NCBI GenBank assembly: GCA_029264225.1 | Contig: JARICB010000094.1 | Span: 1 to 6,584, forward strand | Reading direction: 5' to 3' | DNA: 6,584 bases | Source: Nocardioides sp. | Lineage (GTDB): Bacteria; Actinomycetota; Actinomycetes; Propionibacteriales; Nocardioidaceae | Shown: piece after piece, positions 1-5,074 of the stretch | Layout: each line of letters starts with the position of its first letter | Numbering within the stretch: the first letter of the stretch is position 1 | The notes under the pieces: model-generated | Seen by the model: the letters and a program-made list of their open reading frames with translations, nothing else | What the model was told of the DNA's origin: nothing | Databases searched by the model: none | Made by a program: the position numbers and the translations under genes

Positions 1-1329
1 GCCCATCGCGCCGCAGGCACCGATCACGCCGAGGGCCGCGGAGGACTGCTTGGTGGCGGTCGCGATCGCCGCAGTGTGCGCGGGGGTGCCGGGTTGGGTC
101 GTCGAGTCGACCTCCCTGCGCCAGATCGCCGGGATCATCTTGTAGGCCGAGCCGTTGCCGACGCCGGTCGCGGCGAAGATGCAGAGGAAGAAACCCAGGA
201 ACCACGGAAACCACGACGTGTTGTCGGCTGCGATCGTCGGGTCGGCACCAGGGTTGGCGCTGAGCTGGGTCAGCGTCCAGAGCACTGCGAGGGTGAACAC
301 GATCATCGCGATCAGGGCGTAGAGCGTCACCCGGGCACCACCGAGACGGTCGGCGAGCCAGCCACCCAGGGGTCGGGTCAGCGAGCCGACCCCGGCCCCG
401 AGGAAGGCGTAGTAGGCAAAGTAGATGCCGGTGCCGAGCGGCGCCGGCTCGGAAACCCAGAAGTTGAGCTTGATCAGCAGCGGCATCGCGGCGGAGTAGC
501 CGATGAACGAGCCGAAGGTGCCGACGTACAAGAACGCCATGATCCAGGTATGCGGCTTCCGGACGATCTGTAGTTGCTCGCGGGGGCGGGAGGCGGCGGT
601 GGCGAGGTTGTCCATGAAGAAGTACGCCGCCAGGGTGGCGATCACCGCAAGCACGGCGTAGAGGTAGCCGGCGCTCTGGAGGTGGATGCCGCCCGCGCTG
701 GCCTTGACCAGCCCGAAGATGCCGGCGCCGCCGATCATCACCGGCAGCAACAGTTGAATGATCGCGACACCGAGGTTGCCGCCCGCGGCGTTGAGCCCGA
801 GCGCGGCGCCCTTCTTGGCTGCCGGGTAGAAGAAGTTGATGTTGGCCATCGAGCTGGCGAAGTTTCCGCCCCCGAATCCGGCGGTGGCAGCGATCAGGCA
901 GAACACCCAGAACGGCGTGTCGAGACGTTGCACGAAGAACGCGAACAGCAGCGTCGGGATGAGCAGCAGCAGGGCGCTGATCATCGTCCAGTTCCGTCCG
1001 CCGAACTTCGGCACCGCAAACGTGTAGGGCAGCCGGAGCAGTGCGCCGACCAGGTTCGGCAGCGCCACCAGTAGGAACAGTTGCTGCGGGCTGAAGGTGA
1101 ACCCCATCGTCAGCAGAAAAGCGGCGCTCACGCTCCAGATCAGCCAGACCGAGAAGCCCAGGTGCTCGGCGAAGATCGACCAGGCGAGGTTGCGGCGGGC
1201 GACCTTCTTGCCACCCTGCTCCCAGAAGTCGGGCTCCTCCGGTCGCCAGTCGTCGATCCAGCGGCCGGTGCGTCGCGCCACGACGGGCAGCTCGGTGGCC
1301 GTGGGAATCGGATCGGTGGTGAGGGTCAT
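1..1329 (-). CDS. narK: NarK-family nitrate/nitrite transporter (MFS), C-terminus beyond window
   Basis: This inner-membrane major facilitator protein takes up nitrate and/or exports nitrite. The visible 443 residues start MTLTTDPIPT and show repeated hydrophobic helices. Two glycine-rich nitrate-signature motifs are clear: GFGGGNFASSMANINFFYP at residues 151-169 (TM5) and GVGNGSAYKMIP near 389-400 (TM11). Arginines R99 (ALLRLPY, TM2) and R319 (GSLTRP, TM8) sit where E. coli NarK has the substrate-binding R89 and R305. A cytosolic N-terminal tail of about 45 residues includes WRPEEPDFWEQGGKK, usual in actinobacterial members. The ATG is chosen because AGGAG lies 7 nt upstream and the family N-terminus fits. 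The gene runs off the left edge; perhaps 20-40 residues are missing, judged from family length. It is divergent from the amphi-Trp gene. Sequence alone does not decide between nitrate uptake, nitrite export and antiport. A nar or nas cluster may lie to the left, but that is not visible. Confidence 0.95.
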   Translation of the reverse strand, partial: MTLTTDPIPTATELPVVARRTGRWIDDWRPEEPDFWEQGGKKVARRNLAWSIFAEHLGFSVWLIWSVSAAFLLTMGFTFSPQQLFLLVALPNLVGALLRLPYTFAVPKFGGRNWTMISALLLLIPTLLFAFFVQRLDTPFWVFCLIAATAGFGGGNFASSMANINFFYPAAKKGAALGLNAAGGNLGVAIIQLLLPVMIGGAGIFGLVKASAGGIHLQSAGYLYAVLAVIATLAAYFFMDNLATAASRPREQLQIVRKPHTWIMAFLYVGTFGSFIGYSAAMPLLIKLNFWVSEPAPLGTGIYFAYYAFLGAGVGSLTRPLGGWLADRLGGARVTLYALIAMIVFTLAVLWTLTQLSANPGADPTIAADNTSWFPWFLGFFLCIFAATGVGNGSAYKMIPAIWRREVDSTTQPGTPAHTAAIATATKQSSAALGVIGACGAMG

Positions 1330-1330
1330 C

Positions 1331-1361
1331 TGAGAGCTCCTGGGGGACTTGGGTGCTCTCA
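1331..1361 (-). promoter_or_regulatory. Inverted repeat over the narK translation start region
   Basis: TGAGAGC (1331-1337) and GCTCTCA (1355-1361) are perfect 7-bp inverted repeats with a 17-nt loop, ending one base before the narK ATG. The narK Shine-Dalgarno AGGAG (minus strand, 1341-1337) lies at the loop-stem junction. In the mRNA this could form a hairpin that partly hides the ribosome binding site, or the DNA could be an operator. Both readings are inference. Confidence 0.4.
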
Positions 1362-1412
1362 CCTTGGGTGGGCGAGGTTTCGGCTTCGATCCCTCCGCGG
1401 TACCCGGGGAGT

Positions 1413-1418
1413 TAACTT
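1413..1418 (+). promoter_or_regulatory. Possible -10 hexamer for the amphi-Trp gene
   Basis: TAACTT matches the actinobacterial TANNNT -10 pattern and would give a 5' leader of roughly 45 nt. No convincing -35 is seen, and the leader contains a small inverted repeat (CCTCA 1429-1433, TGAGG 1438-1442). This is a weak prediction. Confidence 0.25.
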
Positions 1419-1460
1419 GTCCTCACTGCCTCACGGCTGAGGAACCCCACGAACACCGAC

Positions 1461-1466
1461 AAGGAG
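1461..1466 (+). promoter_or_regulatory. Ribosome binding site of the amphi-Trp gene
   Basis: AAGGAG lies 5 nt before the ATG at 1472. It fixes that ATG as the start rather than the upstream in-frame ATG at 1349, which would add 41 residues of non-family sequence lying in the narK promoter region. Confidence 0.8.
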
Positions 1467-1471
1467 ACCCC

Positions 1472-1687
1472 ATGGACCTGTTCGAGATCGACGAGACCCA
1501 GCGCATGTCCCGCGAAGCGGCGGCCGCGAAGTTGCACGCCCTGGCCGATGCCCTGGCCCGGCACAACTCGGTGGAGTTCACCAAGGGTGACAACCGCGTC
1601 ACCGTCGCCATCCCCGACGAGGTCGAGCTCAAGATCGAGGTCGAGCTCGGCGACACCAACGAACTCGAGATCGAGCTCACCTGGTGA
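1472..1687 (+). CDS. Amphi-Trp domain-containing small protein
   Basis: This is a 71-residue acidic cytosolic protein matching the amphi-Trp family, a small domain of unknown function named for its alternating amphipathic C-terminal strands and closing tryptophan. Residues 11-31 (RMSREAAAAKLHALADALAR) should form a helix. Residues 34-71 alternate hydrophobic and charged positions (VEFTKG, VTVAIP, EVELKIEVEL, ELEIELTW), as expected for a small beta sheet, and end in the diagnostic Trp71. There is no signal peptide, membrane segment or catalytic motif. It is divergent from narK and convergent with the DUF559 gene, whose stop is 45 bp away. The family call rests on sequence pattern recognition. 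Any role in nitrate metabolism would be guilt by association only. Confidence 0.85.
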   Translation: MDLFEIDETQRMSREAAAAKLHALADALARHNSVEFTKGDNRVTVAIPDEVELKIEVELGDTNELEIELTW

Positions 1688-1688
1688 G

Positions 1689-1703
1689 CCGACGGCGTGT
1701 CGG
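1689..1703. terminator. Short hairpin after the amphi-Trp gene (weak terminator candidate)
   Basis: CCGAC (1689-1693) and GTCGG (1699-1703) pair perfectly around a GGCGT loop, beginning one base after the stop codon. The stem is short and there is no T tract, so this is weak. It overlaps the outer arm of the palindromic repeat at 1693-1783, which may itself separate the two convergent transcripts. Confidence 0.25.
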
Positions 1704-1783
1704 ACGACCACAACTGCGCCGGGGCATCCCACTTACGCGAGACGAGCCACAGGAGCAGGGACTTGTGGTCGTTCGACACGCCG
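1693..1783 (-). repeat. Palindromic repeat, copy 1 (overlaps 3' end of the DUF559 gene)
   Basis: This 91-bp unit is bounded by 21-bp inverted arms at 1693-1713 and 1763-1783 that match at 20 of 21 positions. Their family core is GTGTCGAACGACCASAA. The right arm codes for RRVERPQ near the C-terminus of the DUF559 protein, and the gene's TAA lies 49 bases into the unit read on the minus strand. A second copy in the opposite orientation lies upstream of the same gene (2666-2757). The two copies align without gaps over the first 50 bases at about 36 of 50 identical positions by hand count, and their last 21 bases match at 18 of 21. This family of arm sequence was not seen elsewhere in the window. 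Confidence 0.8.
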
Positions 1784-2614
1784 CAGCTGGTGCAGGGCCC
1801 ATCGCACGTAGCCCGGCTCGCACATCACCTGCTCCCAGGTGAAGCGCAGCACTCGCCACCCGTGCAGCACCAACAAGTTGTAGCGTGCGCAATCTCGTTT
1901 GTACGCCGCCCGGCTGGCATGGAAGCTCCATGAGTCGGCCTCGATGACGACCAGCTGGCCCTCAATGACCAGGTCCGGGTGGATGACCCCGGAGCCGAGA
2001 TCGATCGCCTGCTGGGGAACCACGTCGAGTCCGGAGTCCAGGCACAGGGCGCGCAATACCGACTCGAAGGGGTTGGCCGCCCGCCCTTCGGCATGGTTCA
2101 GCACTCGTCGTACGGCGCCCGCTCCTGCGCCCTGCACATCGAGGGCAGCCAGCTCCGCACGCGTCACCATCCCCGACCGCAAGGCGGAGTCGGCGATTGC
2201 CAGGGCTTCGTCGAAGGGCAACCGGCGCGCGCAATCGATGACCGTCCGCAACGGCGAGGTGACTCCTGCGGCCAGGTCGTCCGCACCGAGATTCATCCAC
2301 ACCAGTCGTACGCCGCGGCGCTGGTCCGGCGTCAACGACCGACCACGACGCACGGCCAGCTCCGGCTGCTCGGGAACCAGCTTCATCGCCCACTCGTAGT
2401 GCGCGGCAGCACTCCTCAGGCACAACACGGCACTCAGGCCCCTGGCCGATCGCCAAGCCACGCCTGCCGTCGGCAACGCATAGCGCCCCTGAGCCAGCCG
2501 CTCGATCTCGCCGGCCCTGACCGCCCTGCGGATGTTGCGCCGCGTCGACCAACGCAACAACTGCTGTGCATCCGCGACCCCGCCGAGACGAGTCAACGCA
2601 GCGGCGGCCTTCAT
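1733..2614 (-). CDS. AbiEi-like / DUF559 (Vsr-like) endonuclease domain protein
   Basis: This 293-residue soluble protein has the two-part layout common in actinobacteria. An N-terminal winged-helix-like segment resembling the AbiEi antitoxin domain covers about residues 1-55 (LLRWSTRRNIRRAVRAGEIERLAQGRYAL). A C-terminal DUF559 domain covers about residues 175-280. The nuclease-type acidic residues are present: E184 (NPFESVLR), D213 (HPDLVIE) and E225/D227 (VVIEADS), then the family block FHASRAAYKRDCARYN and GWRVLRFTWEQV. This fits the PD-(D/E)XK superfamily near Vsr, so DNA nicking or cutting is likely, but no substrate is known. No AbiEii toxin gene is adjacent, so it is not a normal type IV toxin-antitoxin pair. 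The ATG has only a weak purine-rich upstream site. The gene is bracketed by inverted copies of a palindromic repeat, one of which encodes its last codons. Mobility is inferred. Confidence 0.9.
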   Translation of the reverse strand: MKAAAALTRLGGVADAQQLLRWSTRRNIRRAVRAGEIERLAQGRYALPTAGVAWRSARGLSAVLCLRSAAAHYEWAMKLVPEQPELAVRRGRSLTPDQRRGVRLVWMNLGADDLAAGVTSPLRTVIDCARRLPFDEALAIADSALRSGMVTRAELAALDVQGAGAGAVRRVLNHAEGRAANPFESVLRALCLDSGLDVVPQQAIDLGSGVIHPDLVIEGQLVVIEADSWSFHASRAAYKRDCARYNLLVLHGWRVLRFTWEQVMCEPGYVRWALHQLRRVERPQVPAPVARLA

Positions 2615-2653
2615 CCCGCCAGCCTGCCCGGGATCGTCGATCAGCGTCGCGGT

Positions 2654-2662
2654 CTATCCACA
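2654..2662 (+). other. Single DnaA-box-like nonamer
   Basis: CTATCCACA differs at one position from the DnaA box consensus TTATCCACA. It lies between the DUF559 start codon and the inner arm of palindrome copy 2. It is alone, so it does not suggest an origin. It could instead be part of the DUF559 promoter region, or chance. Confidence 0.25.
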
Positions 2663-2665
2663 GGC

Positions 2666-2757
2666 CGGCGCGTCAAACGACCAGAAGTCCGCTCCGCCGG
2701 GTCGCGTCAGGCGTAACGACCAGCCCCACCGATGGGTTCTGGTCGTTCAACACGCCG
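2666..2757 (+). repeat. Palindromic repeat, copy 2 (upstream of the DUF559 gene)
   Basis: This 92-bp unit is the inverted partner of the 1693-1783 repeat. Its arms are at 2666-2686 and 2737-2757, pairing at 17 of 21 positions. They share ACGACCAGAA with each other and ACGACCA with copy 1. Read on the plus strand, the first arm would encode RRVKRPEV and an in-frame TAA follows at base 49, the same offset as the real stop codon in copy 1. The tail from RRV to the stop is 16 codons in both. It may therefore be a relic 3' end of another DUF559 gene. Inside it is a second, tighter hairpin (2715-2747). Confidence 0.75.
2715..2747. terminator. Strong bulged hairpin, possible terminator of the RNase gene
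   Basis: AACGACCAG (2715-2723) pairs perfectly with CTGGTCGTT (2739-2747). After a small internal loop, CCCA (2725-2728) pairs with TGGG (2733-2736) around a CCGA tetraloop. It begins 40 nt after the RNase stop codon on the minus strand. No T tract follows, so rho-independent termination is uncertain, although many high-G+C terminators lack one. Its arms reuse the ACGACCA core of the palindrome family, so it may be part of the repeat rather than a terminator. Confidence 0.5.
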
Positions 2758-2777
2758 GGATCGTCGCCGGGATCGTC
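2754..2777. repeat. Two tandem copies of a 12-bp unit
   Basis: GCCGGGATCGTC occurs twice in immediate succession (2754-2765 and 2766-2777), ending 10 bp before the RNase stop codon. A related CCCGGGATCGTC sits at about 2627-2638. The tandem overlaps the last bases of palindrome copy 2. Confidence 0.7.
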
Positions 2778-2787
2778 TCCGGGGCGC

Positions 2788-4236
2788 TCACTCCAGGGCG
2801 AACTGCACCGACCGGGTCGCCACGTCGGCCTTGATCAGCTTCACGGTGACGGCCTCACCAACGGGCAGCGGCCCGGCTCCGGTGACCTTGGCCTCGATGG
2901 CGGGGCTCTCGATGGTCACCTCGCCCCGGCTGTCGTCCTTCTCGTCGACCTCGACGATGACACCGGCGAACGTCTCTCCGACCCGCGAGGCCAGCATGGC
3001 GGCCTCGGCGAGGTTGAGGATGGCGTTCTCGTACTGGTTCGCGCGCCGCCCCGACTCGCGCATGGTCTCGGGCAACTCCGTGAGCTTGGCCAGCACCCAG
3101 TCGGGCACCTCGTTGCCGGCACACAGGGAAACGCAGATCTCCAGGGCGTAACGGTCCACGAGGCGGCGCAGCGGGGCGGTGACGTGGGCATACTCCGAGG
3201 CCAGCGCCGAGTGCTGGGCCTGAGCCGGCAGCTCGCCGTTGAAGCCGACGTAGCCGCTGCCCCTGAGCAGACGCGTGCAGGCCACCACCATCGCGGCGTG
3301 ATTGGCCTTCGAGACGTCGAGGGAGCGGATGAAGTCGGGGTAGAGCACTTCCGCGGGCCACTCGATGTCGAGTGCGCGGGCGGCACGATGCAGGCGTTGT
3401 ACGTCGCGGGGATCGACCGGCGGCAGGGTCCGGAGCAGCCCGACCCGGGCGTAGACCATCAACGACGCGGCAGCGAAACCGGTCAGCAGCGAGATCTGCG
3501 CGTTCCAGCTCTCGACCGGTAGCTGCTGGCGGAACTCGAGGCGCCAGGTCCCGCCCTCATCGACGATCTCCTGCTCGGGCAACGGCAGCGACACACCGCC
3601 CCGGGCGGCCTCACGGGCCAACCGGAGCTCACCGACCTCACGCAGGATCGTGAACATCTCATCGGCCGTGCCGGCGTCGAGATCGGCCTGCACTCCCTCA
3701 TAGGTGAGCTTGGCCCGCGACCGGACGCGGGCGCGCACGACCTCGACATCGGTGCCTTCGCCGATCTCGTCCACCTTGATCGTCCACACCAGCGCGGGGC
3801 GCACCTGATCCGGCAACAGGGAGCCCGCGTCCTCCGAGATGACCTTGGGGTGCAACGGCACCTTGGAGTCGGCGCCATAGAGCGTCTCTCCCCGGAGGTT
3901 GGCCTCGACGTCGACCGGGTCCCCCGGTGTGATGAATGCCGTCAGGTCGGCGATCGCATAGCGCACGATGTAGCCGGCTCCGTCGCGCTCCAGGTGCATC
4001 GCCTGATCGAGGTCCAGCGCCGACTCGGGGTCGATCGTGACGAACGGAACGTCGGTCAGGTCCAGGTCGGGCAACCTCGGATTGGCCGCCGCCTCGGCGG
4101 CCGCCTGCTCGACCGCAGCAGGGAAGGTCGGCGACACCTTCAACTCCGCCTGGAGCGCGGCGATCCCGTCGCTCAGAGTCTCCGCCGAGACGCTGTCGGC
4201 GGCGGTACGGACCGTGATCACGCGGTTGCTGGCCAT
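2788..4236 (-). CDS. RNB-domain (RNase II/R family) exoribonuclease, short form
   Basis: This 482-residue cytosolic protein is predicted to degrade single-stranded RNA 3' to 5'. The RNB catalytic domain spans about residues 60-410. The active-site block is IDPESALDLDQAM with D69, D75 and D77, but Q78 replaces the fourth Asp of E. coli RNase II (D201/D207/D209/D210). YAIADLTAFITPG follows at 93-105, and VTAPLRRLVDRY at 352-363 carries the arginine equivalent to R500 of RNase II. A small S1-like beta domain ends the protein (about 421-482). The N-terminal cold-shock domains of classical RNase II/R are absent, which is why it is much shorter than those enzymes. I recall the DLDQ form from other actinobacterial homologues. 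The ATG at 4236 is chosen over an open frame extending to 4890, because that extension is antisense to yaaA and lacks family similarity. AGGG lies 8 nt upstream, overlapping a possible leaderless -10. Confidence 0.95.
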   Translation of the reverse strand: MASNRVITVRTAADSVSAETLSDGIAALQAELKVSPTFPAAVEQAAAEAAANPRLPDLDLTDVPFVTIDPESALDLDQAMHLERDGAGYIVRYAIADLTAFITPGDPVDVEANLRGETLYGADSKVPLHPKVISEDAGSLLPDQVRPALVWTIKVDEIGEGTDVEVVRARVRSRAKLTYEGVQADLDAGTADEMFTILREVGELRLAREAARGGVSLPLPEQEIVDEGGTWRLEFRQQLPVESWNAQISLLTGFAAASLMVYARVGLLRTLPPVDPRDVQRLHRAARALDIEWPAEVLYPDFIRSLDVSKANHAAMVVACTRLLRGSGYVGFNGELPAQAQHSALASEYAHVTAPLRRLVDRYALEICVSLCAGNEVPDWVLAKLTELPETMRESGRRANQYENAILNLAEAAMLASRVGETFAGVIVEVDEKDDSRGEVTIESPAIEAKVTGAGPLPVGEAVTVKLIKADVATRSVQFALE

Positions 4237-4243
4237 GCTCAGC

Positions 4244-4249
4244 ACCCTA
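4244..4249 (-). promoter_or_regulatory. Candidate -10 hexamer for the RNase gene (leaderless type)
   Basis: TAGGGT on the minus strand lies exactly 7 nt before the RNase ATG, the TANNNT-N7-ATG spacing typical of leaderless actinobacterial transcripts. The same bases contain AGGG, which could be a weak Shine-Dalgarno instead. No good -35 is visible. Confidence 0.45.
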
Positions 4250-4274
4250 ACCGGGGAACGTCTCCGAGAGCCCC

Positions 4275-4280
4275 TACCCT
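4275..4280 (+). promoter_or_regulatory. Candidate -10 hexamer for yaaA (leaderless type)
   Basis: TACCCT lies exactly 7 nt before the yaaA ATG at 4288. There is no convincing Shine-Dalgarno between them, so transcription beginning at the start codon is likely. No clear -35 was found. Confidence 0.5.
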
Positions 4281-4287
4281 TGGGCAG

Positions 4288-5061
4288 ATGTTGATCCTGT
4301 TGCCACCCAGCGAGGGCAAGTCTGCTCCGCGTCGGGGTCGCCCACTCGACCTTGCAACCCTCTCGGCACCAGCACTCACACCGACCCGGGAGCGGGTGAT
4401 CGAGGCACTGATCGCGCTCTCCGAGCGACCCGAAGCAGCCGACGTACTCGGCCTCGGCGGCACCCAGGCCGCTCTGGTCGCCCTCAACGCCGGCCTGCTC
4501 ACGGCACCGACCGCGCGCGCCGATGCCGTCTACACCGGCGTCCTCTACGACGCCCTCGGTTTCGACACCCTCTCCAGCGCCGCCAAGCGGCGCGGCAGTA
4601 GCCGGGTCGCCATCACCAGTTCCCTCTTCGGTCTGGTCCGCCCCGGTGACCGCATCCCGGCCTACCGACTCTCCGGCGACGTCACACTGCCAGGCCTGGG
4701 TCCCGTTGCTGGCGTGTGGCGTGAGTCGCTCGGCGAGGTCGTCGAGGACGCCGTGGGGGCGGGGTTGCTGGTCGACCTGCGCTCCACGATGTACGCCGCG
4801 TTCTGGCGCCCACCGGCCGACAGCCCGATCCGGGCAGCCACCGTGCGAGTGCTCCACGAGGTCGACGGTGTGCGCAAGGTGGTCAGCCACTTCAACAAGG
4901 CCACCAAGGGACGGATCGTGCGCGACCTGCTCGAGACGGGCGCCAACCCCCGCACGCCGCAGGCGTTGGCGGCGGCCCTTCAGGACCTGGGGTGGGCCGT
5001 CGAGGTCGGCGAGCCGACGGTGCGCGGCACCCAGCTCGACGTGGTCGTCGGCGAGGTCTGA
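4288..5061 (+). CDS. yaaA: YaaA-family peroxide stress protein (UPF0246)
   Basis: This 257-residue cytosolic protein belongs to the YaaA family. In E. coli, YaaA is induced by peroxide and limits damage by lowering free intracellular iron; a DNA-binding fold has also been described. Family landmarks in order are MLILLPPSEGK at 1-11, AVYTGVLYDALGFDTL at 80-95, SSLFGLVRPGDRIPAYRLS at 111-129, VDLRSTMYAAFWRP at 162-175, and HFNKATKGRIVRDLL at 201-215. The length is usual for the family. The frame is open upstream to 3850, but the family start motif MLxLLPPSEGK fixes the ATG at 4288, 7 nt after a TANNNT hexamer. It is divergent from the RNase gene across 51 bp and convergent with the zinc-ribbon gene across 6 bp, ending inside a shared hairpin. 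No OxyR or PerR site was recognised. The biochemical activity in actinobacteria is not established. Confidence 0.93.
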   Translation: MLILLPPSEGKSAPRRGRPLDLATLSAPALTPTRERVIEALIALSERPEAADVLGLGGTQAALVALNAGLLTAPTARADAVYTGVLYDALGFDTLSSAAKRRGSSRVAITSSLFGLVRPGDRIPAYRLSGDVTLPGLGPVAGVWRESLGEVVEDAVGAGLLVDLRSTMYAAFWRPPADSPIRAATVRVLHEVDGVRKVVSHFNKATKGRIVRDLLETGANPRTPQALAAALQDLGWAVEVGEPTVRGTQLDVVVGEV

Positions 5062-5074
5062 GCCCGCTCAGACC
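5055..5074. terminator. Bidirectional hairpin terminator between yaaA and the zinc-ribbon gene
   Basis: GGTCTGAGC (5055-5063) and GCTCAGACC (5066-5074) are perfect 9-bp inverted repeats, giving an 8-bp stem with a CCCG loop. Each arm contains one gene's TGA stop codon, so both convergent genes end inside the same stem. There is no T tract on either side. Its symmetry and position support a role in ending both transcripts. Confidence 0.6.

Noticed and set aside
76..1440. Successive plus-strand open frames of 119-166 residues opposite narK
   Set aside because: They are shadows of a clear membrane protein on the minus strand. They are Arg/Gly/Gln-rich low-complexity products, as expected from antisense high-G+C DNA.
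2328..2345. CGGCGTCAACGACCGACC inside the DUF559 gene as a fifth copy of the arm repeat
   Set aside because: It matches only with a gap and lies in ordinary coding sequence for the conserved stretch LTPDQRR; it is probably coincidence.
1979..2716. 245-residue plus-strand open frame opposite the DUF559 gene
   Set aside because: It is antisense to a recognised protein. Only its last 16 codons, within palindrome copy 2, have a resemblance of interest, and that is reported separately.
1683..2767. Target-site duplication flanking the palindrome-bounded cassette
   Set aside because: The 10 bases outside each end (GGTGAGCCGA and GGATCGTCGC) do not match, so there is no sign of transposase-type insertion.
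2566..3522. 318-residue plus-strand open frame opposite the RNase
   Set aside because: It is antisense to the conserved RNB domain, has no recognisable domain, and its composition is typical of an antisense shadow.
4255..4259. GGAAC as an ECF or SigR-type -35 element for yaaA
   Set aside because: No GTT or GTC element lies at the expected 16-18 nt spacing, so an oxidative-stress sigma promoter is not supported.
3850..4287. Upstream extension of the yaaA frame by 146 residues
   Set aside because: It is antisense to the RNase catalytic domain, and the family motif MLxLLPPSEGK marks the true start at 4288.
4237..4890. N-terminal extension of the RNase reading frame by 218 residues
   Set aside because: It is antisense to yaaA, lacks RNB or cold-shock similarity, and the ATG at 4236 has a family-consistent start with promoter and AGGG signals.
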